IMG/VR virus record: IMGVR_UViG_3300010885_019155
Coordinates: 1-31,019 of that record
DNA: 31,019 nucleotides
From: a virus
Reading direction: 5' to 3' (one strand)
Numbering within the stretch: the stretch's first letter is position 1; the number at the start of each line of letters is the position of its first letter. Below the pieces are notes generated by a model. It ran no database searches. It was given only the letters and a program-made list of their open reading frames with translations, and was not told the origin of the DNA. Made by a program: the position numbers and the translations under genes. Shown piece by piece: positions 22,154 through 30,409 of this stretch.

Positions 22154-23404
22154 ATGGCAACAGCTCCTAATACCGGCGCGGGAGGCTCTGGCGCTCCTGT
22201 TGGTCTTAATCTTCCCTTTGTTTCGGAAGGAGATTCAATCAAAGCATCCGACATCAACAATCTGTCTTCGGCGATTGAGAAGATAAGCCTTGGTCTGGGC
22301 GCTGGCTATGAGGTCAATACCTATGGCAGAAGGTCAACAATGACTATTGAAGACCAGACGGCTTCTTTACGTTCTCCGTGGCACTGTGTGCGCTCTGGGC
22401 AAAAGCTTTTGATTAACGTCGGCAACGTCTTTGTTAATGGAACCACCAATGAGTTCCGACCTCTTTCAAGCTATGGTTTCAGAGATGCTGGAATTAATAA
22501 AGGTGCTATTTTCTCTGGCAACAACGTTAAGTTTGAAGTCCCCGGAGCTGACGCGGCCGATTCCGCATCTATCAAGGCTTCAACTGGCATCCTGACATGC
22601 AATTTTTTGGCCGGATACTACTACATCGAGGTAGAATACAACATTTTCTCAAACCTCATTGACAACATTCTTACGCTTTCCATCAAAGGCGAAGCCTTTT
22701 TGAGGCACTCGGCAACCCCAGATGGCATAGGAACTTACATAAGCCCGATTACTAGAAAGAAGAATCAAAACGTCTATCCTGTTTGTACGGTTACGCCCAA
22801 TGCAATCATCGTCCAAGGTGTGCGTTCAGACATCTTTGCGCGAGGACCTGACCTACAAGGGAAGTTGCCAGAGCTGCCAGACATTGAATGGCCCGACGTC
22901 GAGTTGCCAGATGTCTTCGACTATCCGTTTAAGATTAAATTGGAGCAACTCCAGAATGGCTCATACACGGTCAATCTTGTTCCGGGAACTGTGTGCAATG
23001 TGATGCCTACGTATGACAACACAAGCATATATCTTTATCAGCAGAGTCCTTGGACATACTCTCCCGGAGCTGGCGCTCGACCAATGTTCATCTATCTGGC
23101 TTGTAAGCCGGGTTCAGAACTTGAAGCGAATGGTGGACGCTTCCCTTACAAGGTAGAGGCTCGCCGAGACTATCACTACAATCCAGAGACTTATGACAAG
23201 GACGACGAAGGCACTCTTCTTATCGGGGTTATGCTTTCGGTTCAGAAGACCTTTCAGGTCACGGTTCAGGTCAATGGTAAGGACGTGGTTCAAAACGTCA
23301 CCAAGTGGGTTGCGCAGGCCAAGCAATTCGTCTCTACATCGGTTTGGGCAGAGCGCCGTAAATACAGCAACCTTGTTGCTTCATACTACTTCTTCCGAGT
23401 GTGA
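22154..23404 (+). CDS. putative tail protein, unknown family
   Basis: 416 residues, with a Gly/Ala/Pro-rich N-terminus (ATAPNTGAGGSGAPVGL), a DSIKASDINNLSSAIEKI helix as seen in many baseplate/fibre-like proteins, and otherwise beta-rich sequence. A repeated LPELPDIEWPDVELPDVF segment near residue 240 is striking. It ends in a GTGA overlap with the next gene. It belongs to the distal tail group by position. Function unknown. Confidence 0.5.
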   Translation: MATAPNTGAGGSGAPVGLNLPFVSEGDSIKASDINNLSSAIEKISLGLGAGYEVNTYGRRSTMTIEDQTASLRSPWHCVRSGQKLLINVGNVFVNGTTNEFRPLSSYGFRDAGINKGAIFSGNNVKFEVPGADAADSASIKASTGILTCNFLAGYYYIEVEYNIFSNLIDNILTLSIKGEAFLRHSATPDGIGTYISPITRKKNQNVYPVCTVTPNAIIVQGVRSDIFARGPDLQGKLPELPDIEWPDVELPDVFDYPFKIKLEQLQNGSYTVNLVPGTVCNVMPTYDNTSIYLYQQSPWTYSPGAGARPMFIYLACKPGSELEANGGRFPYKVEARRDYHYNPETYDKDDEGTLLIGVMLSVQKTFQVTVQVNGKDVVQNVTKWVAQAKQFVSTSVWAERRKYSNLVASYYFFRV

Positions 23405-26400
23405 GCACCATCAAGCTACCTTACCTAGGACCCCTTGGCAAGGCGGCACTGATTGCGGCATGGACAAAGAACGAGCTCGAAAAGAGACTCTCTTGGCTTT
23501 CCCCAACATACACGCAGTGGAATCCAAAGCTTCCTTGGGGGACGGACTACGAAACTCTGACGGAGAACCCTCCCGGAACCCCTAGGGATAGCACCAACGC
23601 TCGCCTCGAACCTTGGCGTCGCTGGTATTGGGTAACCGATGGCACTCCAAACAAATGGCTTAACGTTCCATACGAGTATCCTTGGAACATGGCTGCTGGG
23701 CAGCTCGCTGCTCATAGCACTCTGGTTGCAGGTTCTTTCCTACATAGCAAGCCGGGTGGAAACAATCAAAGCAGTGCTACGTATGACAACAGGATTGGAA
23801 TATCTACTATGGACATAGCAGTTTGGAGTCCAAACAGTTACGAAGGCCGCCCTGCGCCATCAAAGGCCGCCAATGAAGTTAAGGACAATCGGACAACTAA
23901 TTACAGAACTGACCCAGTAATTCTACCAGAATATGTAGAGTATCAGCTTCCTCGTCAAGTTAAGTGTGAGAAACGCGTCTTTGGGGGGCCGTTTGACCCC
24001 AACGGGTTAATTACAAGATGGTATACGATTACCGAAAGAGTCTGGCGGGTCAAGGACTTGCAGTATGATGAAAACAACAATCTCATCCGTCCTTGTCCAA
24101 AACAAATTAACCCACACACTAACCTAGAAGTAGAGATTTGTGGGAAGTTAATGCACTGGGGTGAGTCATGGACTAAAACAGAAGAATGGAGCTACAATAA
24201 TTGGCGGCAAGCGGTCTTCCTCGACAATCGTCTAACTCCGGCAACGGTGAGATGGAACCTGCAAGATGAATATTACAACAGTGACGATAGGCATGAGATT
24301 TCTACTTATTACGGAAACTACATCACCGATGTTGCTCCTCGTTATGAGTATTCTTGCGACGAGCTTAAATTGGTAAAAACCGTCCTCGAAGGCTGGACAA
24401 CTGTATTTGAATACATTGTCTGGAAGCGTCCTTACGGGATGAAGGAAAAATGGGAAATTAAGTTCACGGATGAGTTCAAGTATGGCTCATACCAGAAGAA
24501 GAAACCTTATCCTTGCTACCGGAAGAAGCCTAGACCAACCAATCGGCGCTATTGGGAGGGCAGACATACTAACCTTCAACCCTCCGAAGGGGCGGCGCCA
24601 GATTCAGTCTTCACCCACCGTCAATTTGACCTGAAACCAGAGTGCTATGGTGATGGCAATGTTCGCATAGAGGTCGATGGTGCTGATGATGCCCCAAACA
24701 CTTGGTATGCCCGCTACCGCTACAAGCCGTCGCAGCATTGGGCAGATGGGTGGGGTATTCGTTGCGAAAGCGCCAACTTTTACAATGAGCCAGAGTTCCG
24801 CATCGGTCAGGTGTTTCAATCTGAAACCGAAGTCAATGAGTCTAACCTAGAAAAAGACCCGACAACCGGAAACTACAATGCTTACTTCTGGCAAGGTATG
24901 CACAAGGAGCTGTATCCGATGTTTGAGCCGGGTGCATATGTTGGCGGTGCTACATTTACCGACGAGGGGATTCCAAGAACCGCAAATCCAAGCCCGCAGC
25001 ACGAAGAGGAATTGTCTAAGTATGAGCAAAGAACGAGCACCTATGTGCCGTATTACACCACGCCATACATTCACGGATTTTGGTTCACGATGCCTGTGCA
25101 TCACTACTCTGCAAACGACCTTTGGAGGACTCTATGCCGGCAAAAGAACAAGGTCTGGCATCCTGAGCGTCCCACCGAAGTCGTGTCCGCGTTGCAGGCT
25201 ATTAACATTCCGGGGCAGCCTGACGCTTTGTCGCCACCTTTCTTGAGTGCGGCATTGCTGGATACCACTTACATCTTTAACAAGAACACCCTTGTCCCGA
25301 CGGACTTTGTTCATGCCTCAATGGTAGCTTTGCCGGTCATCGTTACCGCAACCGACGCAGGGGGTTTTCAGGTCAAGACGCCTGTTGAGCCTATTGTTGA
25401 GAGAGCTACATTAGACATCACTCCAATCGCTGGTCCCCAAGGCGACGTTGAGGACGTGGAATACAAGCTCCACGTGCGAGGAGGCTTTAAGAAGACTGGT
25501 GGAGCCGCCGCCGTTCTTCCGGTCATCAATTATTTTATTCAGCCATGCCCAACGGTGCGCCCAGAGTGGGCAACCTTGGCAAACTATCCTACGGGGTGGG
25601 AAATCCATCCAGACCATTACAACACGCACCAAGCGAGACTTATTGGGGAGACGGAAATGAATCACAGATGCGAAGCAGCACCCAATTGGCTGGATACCGA
25701 CGGCGGGTTTCTTTTCTATTACACAAACGGCTTTACCGGCGTCAATGAAGCGACGGTAATGCAAACAACCTACTTCTATTTCCTTCGTCAGGCTCGCTTG
25801 CCCTGCTACAAGCAGACGCACGCGGGGATGTTCGTGACTGTCGAGCTCTTGTTCAGAAAGCACGTTCAAGAAACCATGTATGACCAAGGAGGTCGCAATA
25901 TGACCTATACAGCCGAGTGGGATGTCGAAAGATACGAGGTTCAATTAAATTGGCCAGACAATCAAGAACTTGAACCCAAGTTTGATGATAATTACTTCCA
26001 AAAGGACACTGACCCCGGCAGGACAGAAAAAGAACCCAAGAAAGTCCCTTCGCGCTGGTTATGGGAGTCCACGTTGCCCGCTTACAAAATCTACAAAGTT
26101 GGAAATGGTGGAGATTCGGTGCAATCTGGTAGCGTCGAAGACAAACGCGATTGGCAGGCACATGGGCCATATCGCCAGACGGTAACATCAATCGTAACCT
26201 ATGAGCACACATCGACACAGGGTCAGCCAGAGCCTTATGTTGCCTTTCAGTGGAAGGATAGCGTTTACAAAGCGGGCACTGGACCGTATCGTGGTTCAGA
26301 CCCTGCTGGGTGGGGTTATTATGAGCACCCTACTAGAAAGAGCACTGGCACCCATCCCGGAGTCGTTAAAACCAAAACCACAACCCTCGAACTAGTTGAC

Positions 26401-26475
26401 GTGAAGATTAACAAAATCTTCGGTCCTGTGTATCGGGGTTACCCCAGCTCTGGTGGCGAGCCGCCGGGGCCGTGA
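23401..26475 (+). CDS. large tryptophan- and tyrosine-rich tail protein
   Basis: 1024 residues with a GTG start overlapping the previous stop (GTGA). Unusually rich in Trp and Tyr: nine Trp in the first 95 residues. Conserved-looking segments include WRRWYWVTDG, TRWYTITERVWRV and WFTMPVHHYSAND. Aromatic-rich surfaces are typical of carbohydrate-binding proteins, so receptor binding is an option, but no family or catalytic motif was recognised. It ends just before a TTGACA element, then come the fibre genes. It could equally be a baseplate hub-like scaffold. Confidence 0.5.
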   Translation: MSTIKLPYLGPLGKAALIAAWTKNELEKRLSWLSPTYTQWNPKLPWGTDYETLTENPPGTPRDSTNARLEPWRRWYWVTDGTPNKWLNVPYEYPWNMAAGQLAAHSTLVAGSFLHSKPGGNNQSSATYDNRIGISTMDIAVWSPNSYEGRPAPSKAANEVKDNRTTNYRTDPVILPEYVEYQLPRQVKCEKRVFGGPFDPNGLITRWYTITERVWRVKDLQYDENNNLIRPCPKQINPHTNLEVEICGKLMHWGESWTKTEEWSYNNWRQAVFLDNRLTPATVRWNLQDEYYNSDDRHEISTYYGNYITDVAPRYEYSCDELKLVKTVLEGWTTVFEYIVWKRPYGMKEKWEIKFTDEFKYGSYQKKKPYPCYRKKPRPTNRRYWEGRHTNLQPSEGAAPDSVFTHRQFDLKPECYGDGNVRIEVDGADDAPNTWYARYRYKPSQHWADGWGIRCESANFYNEPEFRIGQVFQSETEVNESNLEKDPTTGNYNAYFWQGMHKELYPMFEPGAYVGGATFTDEGIPRTANPSPQHEEELSKYEQRTSTYVPYYTTPYIHGFWFTMPVHHYSANDLWRTLCRQKNKVWHPERPTEVVSALQAINIPGQPDALSPPFLSAALLDTTYIFNKNTLVPTDFVHASMVALPVIVTATDAGGFQVKTPVEPIVERATLDITPIAGPQGDVEDVEYKLHVRGGFKKTGGAAAVLPVINYFIQPCPTVRPEWATLANYPTGWEIHPDHYNTHQARLIGETEMNHRCEAAPNWLDTDGGFLFYYTNGFTGVNEATVMQTTYFYFLRQARLPCYKQTHAGMFVTVELLFRKHVQETMYDQGGRNMTYTAEWDVERYEVQLNWPDNQELEPKFDDNYFQKDTDPGRTEKEPKKVPSRWLWESTLPAYKIYKVGNGGDSVQSGSVEDKRDWQAHGPYRQTVTSIVTYEHTSTQGQPEPYVAFQWKDSVYKAGTGPYRGSDPAGWGYYEHPTRKSTGTHPGVVKTKTTTLELVDVKINKIFGPVYRGYPSSGGEPPGP

Positions 26476-26493
26476 TTGACATAGGGCCATTTA
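26476..26493 (+). promoter_or_regulatory. start-proximal bipartite element, TTGACA-N6-CATTTA
   Basis: TTGACA 26476-26481 directly after the TGA stop; ATG at 26498 (gap 16 nt). Confidence 0.5.
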
Positions 26494-26497
26494 AGCA

Positions 26498-28480
26498 ATG
26501 ACCATCCCTGCACTCATCCGTTCGCCTTTGGTCCTCTGGGCAAACTCCTCAAAGAATGCCCTCCAAGACGAATGGCAGTCAACAGGAACGGTTGATTCAA
26601 TACGCCTAACGCAGGGCGACACTGTTGCCGTAGAGTTGCATTGGCTCAAGGATGTAAATCAAGCAGGGCTAGTCCACGACGAAGTGGCTTGGCCAGCGGC
26701 AGCCAACATCACCCTTGCAATTGGGTTGATTGATGCAGCTCCCGATGCTGGGGTTTTTGCGTTGTCCTATGGCGGTCAGGTTACCGCTGACATACCGTTT
26801 AATGCAGACGGCATTGCGGCCGCCGCCAAGCTTAATGCCCTTTCGTCCATTATTGCAGAAGGCGGGGTTACTGTTGTTCGGCAGGCTAATACCTACAAGA
26901 TTGTGTGGAATAATACTGGGGTGTTGGCGTCAAGTTTGGCCGTAGCCACTAACGACCTTCTCCCTGCCTGCTCTATTGGAACTAATCTTGCTCGCGCCGG
27001 AGCTGTTGGCGTCTCGGCAATCTACACCGTTCACGTCAAACAATCCCCGGTTGCCGTGTGCAATACTTGGGAGGATGCGGAACCTGCTCTGCTAACAATT
27101 GCATTGGAGTCCACGGTTGGTGCTATCAGGACCTTTGTTCTCAACTTCTCAAAGTTACCTAGGGGTGGTAGCTTTACCATAAGCTATGTATGGGCAACGG
27201 GAGGCAAGATTGGCGTTACAGAGGCTATCGCAATTGACTCCTTGGATGCTACTAACATCATAGCAGCCTTTCAGCGGGGGACAAATTGGAATAATATTTG
27301 GTTCATTGCTTGCACAAAGCGAAGCCCGCTTGAATACTCAATTTCTATCTGGCTTTCGGCCTTCCCAGTTCCTGCTCCAGTAATTTCGAGCATGTCGATT
27401 GCGAACAGCAACATCGTAAACTTCTCGACCAAGGTTGGCCTATTAAGTCTTAACACAATGGAGGTGGAAGCCCTTCTTGCTGGCCAATCCTCTGTCGATG
27501 CCGTAATGGAGGTTGAGGTCGAGCTTGCCGGCGAACGACTCACGATTGTCCAAGCGCAATCCTACATTGTCAACGACCTGATTGACACCGATGTTTACGA
27601 GCTGGTTCAGTTTGGTGATGTCATCCCTGCGGACAGCGTTGTTCGCTATGACACATCTCAAAGTCTTACAACCGGACAGAAGCTTCAGGCAAGAAACAAC
27701 ATTGGAGCGCTGGGAGCGTCGAGTCTTGATGCCCTAGTAGCCAAGGATGCAGAACTTGAACTCTTAATTTCAGGAGGCAGTCTATCCACCGCCGAACTTG
27801 AAGCCATTCAGGGCGCAGCCACGCCGTCTGCAACTAACCTATTCTTGACCCGGAGCGCTTCTGATGCGCTTTACGCAACCCTTGTCCATCAGCACTTGCC
27901 GGCAGACATAGTGGGGCTTCAAAGCACTCTGGATTCCCAGAACACAAACATTGGATTGCTGACCATTGACATAGCAAACCTACAAACAACCAAGGCAGCA
28001 GTTTACCACACGCAGCCAACATCCACAATTACGGGACTGGACACCATCCTTGCTGGTTACGATACGCGGATAAACGGCTTTGCCGCCTTTAACCACACTC
28101 ATACTACATTGCAGGTTGATGGGTTAGAAGGCAGGCTGGCTACCCTAGAGCTCTTTCAGACAAACAAGGAGGCGAACGTCCCAACCGCTGGCCAAAAAGC
28201 CGCCTTGGATTACGCAAACGCGCCCTCTGACATAAACCCTCTTGTTACCGAAAGCCGGGTGGCAACGCTGTTGGCCAACAACATTACCGGTTTTGCCACG
28301 CAGGTCTACGTAAATCTACAGCTCAATGCTGCTATTAACCTTTTGCCAGAACAGTATTTAAGCTTGGGTATTGAAGTGCCTACGGGGGCACCCACTAACC
28401 TTACAAATGTTTACTTTCCTCGTGAGCTTTTGATTACCCAAGATGGAGTGAGTTACTACGTTCCAGCTCGGCTGGCTTGA
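26498..28480 (+). CDS. tail fibre protein with paralogous N-terminal region
   Basis: 660 residues. About residues 1-375 are paralogous to the next gene: LTQGDTVAVELH, TLAIGLIDAAP, IIAEGGVTVV, VKQSPVAV and NTMEVEALLAGQSSVDAVMEVEVE have direct counterparts there. The C-terminal part is fibre-like: a LTTGQKLQARNNIGA motif (about residue 390, common in phage tail fibres), a long helical stretch and two HxH motifs (VHQHLPADI and NHTHTTLQ) of the kind that bind metal in long tail fibres. Together this suggests a trimeric receptor-binding fibre. It ends inside the next TTGACA. Confidence 0.65.
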   Translation: MTIPALIRSPLVLWANSSKNALQDEWQSTGTVDSIRLTQGDTVAVELHWLKDVNQAGLVHDEVAWPAAANITLAIGLIDAAPDAGVFALSYGGQVTADIPFNADGIAAAAKLNALSSIIAEGGVTVVRQANTYKIVWNNTGVLASSLAVATNDLLPACSIGTNLARAGAVGVSAIYTVHVKQSPVAVCNTWEDAEPALLTIALESTVGAIRTFVLNFSKLPRGGSFTISYVWATGGKIGVTEAIAIDSLDATNIIAAFQRGTNWNNIWFIACTKRSPLEYSISIWLSAFPVPAPVISSMSIANSNIVNFSTKVGLLSLNTMEVEALLAGQSSVDAVMEVEVELAGERLTIVQAQSYIVNDLIDTDVYELVQFGDVIPADSVVRYDTSQSLTTGQKLQARNNIGALGASSLDALVAKDAELELLISGGSLSTAELEAIQGAATPSATNLFLTRSASDALYATLVHQHLPADIVGLQSTLDSQNTNIGLLTIDIANLQTTKAAVYHTQPTSTITGLDTILAGYDTRINGFAAFNHTHTTLQVDGLEGRLATLELFQTNKEANVPTAGQKAALDYANAPSDINPLVTESRVATLLANNITGFATQVYVNLQLNAAINLLPEQYLSLGIEVPTGAPTNLTNVYFPRELLITQDGVSYYVPARLA

Positions 28481-28494
28481 CAACCGCCAATAGC
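28477..28494 (+). promoter_or_regulatory. start-proximal bipartite element, TTGACA-N6-AATAGC
   Basis: TTGACA 28477-28482 contains the upstream TGA stop. The second block is 28489-28494 and the ATG follows at 28497. Confidence 0.55.
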
Positions 28495-28496
28495 AC

Positions 28497-29810
28497 ATGG
28501 CCAACAGTAAAAAACAGTTATGGATTGCGCCTACAACGGGAAATGTGTATGACAGTCTTAATCTCTCTGCCGATGCCCCAAGCCTTAATTTCACCCAAGG
28601 CGATTCTGTGGACATTGAGCTGCACCTGTGTAAGGCGGTAGATGACACATTGGTTGAAATAGAGTTTCCGGTAGACGCGTCTGTCAAGCTTGCCATAGGA
28701 CGGCGCGACGCCGCACCGCTCACAGGAAACTATGTGATTACGGTGGGCGCAAACCAAACCACCTTGGCGGCAGGAGCCGGAGCGGATGCCATTGAAACGG
28801 CATTGAACCTGAACCCTACAATCTTGGCAGAAGGCGGGCTTGATGTCACGCCCCTGTCGGCGGTAATGGTCCAAATCAAGTATCGCACAACCGGAAGTAA
28901 GACTTCAATGACGGTGGAAACCTCTGACCTTTTCCCAACCTCTTATGGCAAGCTCATTACAATAAGAGCAGGAGATTCTACTCACCGCGCCACGTTCTTT
29001 CTTAAAGTTGCTCAATCACCGGTAGTCTATCAAACTCAATGGGACAGCATTGAGTCTGTTGAGCCAGTAGCGGCAACCATCAAGACAATCGGCCTCGGCT
29101 ACAAACGTATCGAGTTCAACCCCGCCCCTTCCATCGGCAGCTGGACAATTTCGACAACGCCAAACGTATGGCGAGCATGGAGGCTTCAAGCCAATTGGGG
29201 TCTTGCTGGTCAATTTACCACAGTAGATGCTTGGAATAGTGTTACGAGCCTAGTTGTGCCGGCTGTCGCGCAAGATAGCGACTTTGAGTATGTGGCATCT
29301 GCGGCCGACGTTACGGCCAACAAGATGTATGCAACGTCTGATTACTTTCAGCCCAAGATTAAAGCCCTTGGCGATGGGGTCTATGATGTCATTTGGGGCT
29401 TTTACCCAGATTGGCTGCCGCCAGACACGGCCTATTATGCCCAAGTTGCGAACTTCAAAGTCCCTCCGGTCAACTTTGCTTATCAGTTGTCGATTGACGC
29501 GTCGGGGCTAAAGCCAAGAAAGGGCTTTACGGCTACTCTCAATCTTAACTCTGCCGAGGTTGAATACCTACTTTCGGGAGACGCATCCGTTGATGCTTCA
29601 TTGGAAATCGAAGTAACCACAAGCGGAACGAAGCAGACTATCCTGATGACAGAGTGCGTCATTAAAAATGACATGATTGATGGATACGCATACAGCCCTA
29701 TCGTGCTGGATGTGGCGACCATTCCAGATGCACCCTCTAATGGAGTATTTTACGGCCGGAAGAACGCTGGGTGGACACCTCTCACAGAGATAGACGGAGG
29801 AAGCTTCTAA
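28497..29810 (+). CDS. tail fibre-type protein, paralog of the preceding one
   Basis: 437 residues. Almost the full length parallels the N-terminal region of the preceding protein: FTQGDSVDIELH, KLAIGRRDAAP, ILAEGGLDV, KVAQSPVVYQTQWDS and NSAEVEYLLSGDASVDASLEIEV. It lacks the helical, HxH-rich shaft and ends in FYGRKNAGWTPL, a short motif shared with the truncated fibre gene at 30410 (LYGRKNGQWELI). Beta-rich, of BppU-like general character. The stop overlaps the next ATG (TAATG). Likely part of the adhesion apparatus. Confidence 0.6.
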   Translation: MANSKKQLWIAPTTGNVYDSLNLSADAPSLNFTQGDSVDIELHLCKAVDDTLVEIEFPVDASVKLAIGRRDAAPLTGNYVITVGANQTTLAAGAGADAIETALNLNPTILAEGGLDVTPLSAVMVQIKYRTTGSKTSMTVETSDLFPTSYGKLITIRAGDSTHRATFFLKVAQSPVVYQTQWDSIESVEPVAATIKTIGLGYKRIEFNPAPSIGSWTISTTPNVWRAWRLQANWGLAGQFTTVDAWNSVTSLVVPAVAQDSDFEYVASAADVTANKMYATSDYFQPKIKALGDGVYDVIWGFYPDWLPPDTAYYAQVANFKVPPVNFAYQLSIDASGLKPRKGFTATLNLNSAEVEYLLSGDASVDASLEIEVTTSGTKQTILMTECVIKNDMIDGYAYSPIVLDVATIPDAPSNGVFYGRKNAGWTPLTEIDGGSF

Positions 29811-30136
29811 TGACCACATCGCCCTACTCACAGAGAGTCATCAAGCAAGGTTCTACCTTTACGGAAGACGTGCCGGCGTCCATTGCCCAGAGCCTTGGTC
29901 TTACTGACTTGGTGGGAGTTACGGTTGCCTCCTCCATCGTGACCAACGACGCGGTAGAGCATCACCTAGTGGTGACTATCCCTGACACCTCCGTCCTTAC
30001 CTTCAACATCAGCTCGGCAACAGCCGGATGGAAGATTGGCGACGCTAATTGGGACATTAAGTTCACCTTGCTTTCGGGCAGGGTCATCTACACGGATACT
30101 ATTCCCGTCAAAATCATCAAGCACTTCACCTCCTGA
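29810..30136 (+). CDS. small beta-rich protein, probable tail accessory
   Basis: 108 residues from the ATG on the TAATG overlap (an upstream start lies inside the previous gene). It is predicted beta-sandwich: RVIKQGSTFTEDVP, VTVASSIVTND, HHLVVTIPDTSVLTFNIS and WDIKFTLLSGRVIYTDTIPVKIIK. The QGSTF...LT start loosely recalls the LTQGD segment of the two fibre paralogs, so it may be a third, short member. No family recognised. Confidence 0.5.
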   Translation: MTTSPYSQRVIKQGSTFTEDVPASIAQSLGLTDLVGVTVASSIVTNDAVEHHLVVTIPDTSVLTFNISSATAGWKIGDANWDIKFTLLSGRVIYTDTIPVKIIKHFTS

Positions 30137-30137
30137 G

Positions 30138-30155
30138 TGGACACACCTCCAAGAA
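30138..30155 (+). promoter_or_regulatory. variant start-proximal element, TGGACA-N6-CAAGAA
   Basis: TGGACA 30138-30143 replaces TTGACA, but the six-base spacer and second block are kept; ATG at 30160 (gap 16 nt). Confidence 0.4.
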
Positions 30156-30159
30156 TACT

Positions 30160-30405
30160 ATGACCGATACACCTACGACGCCCGCCCTGCCCGCTTTCGA
30201 CATCCCGAAGGGATGGAACGCCCTTTACGAGCCGACCTCCAAGAAGGTCTTTGTGCTCAAGGACTTTCCTCTCGGTGGTAAGGCCAATTCTTACTTGACC
30301 CTTCTCTCGAAAGCAACGGAAGCAGAGCTTCGCGCCGAAATCACCGCCTTGGGTCTAACGATTGTTGAGCCGGTTGCTCCGACCACTCCTCCGGTTCAGT
30401 CCTAA
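30160..30405 (+). CDS. small hypothetical protein near fibre genes
   Basis: 81 residues: a Pro/Thr-rich N-terminus (DTPTTPALPAF), then FDIPKGWNALYEPTSKKVFVL and a helical segment (KATEAELRAEITALGL), ending in a Pro/Val-rich tail. It sits between two fibre-type genes with a variant recurrent element before it. No family recognised. A chaperone or small structural role is possible, but nothing in the sequence proves it. Confidence 0.5.
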   Translation: MTDTPTTPALPAFDIPKGWNALYEPTSKKVFVLKDFPLGGKANSYLTLLSKATEAELRAEITALGLTIVEPVAPTTPPVQS

Positions 30406-30409
30406 GTAG

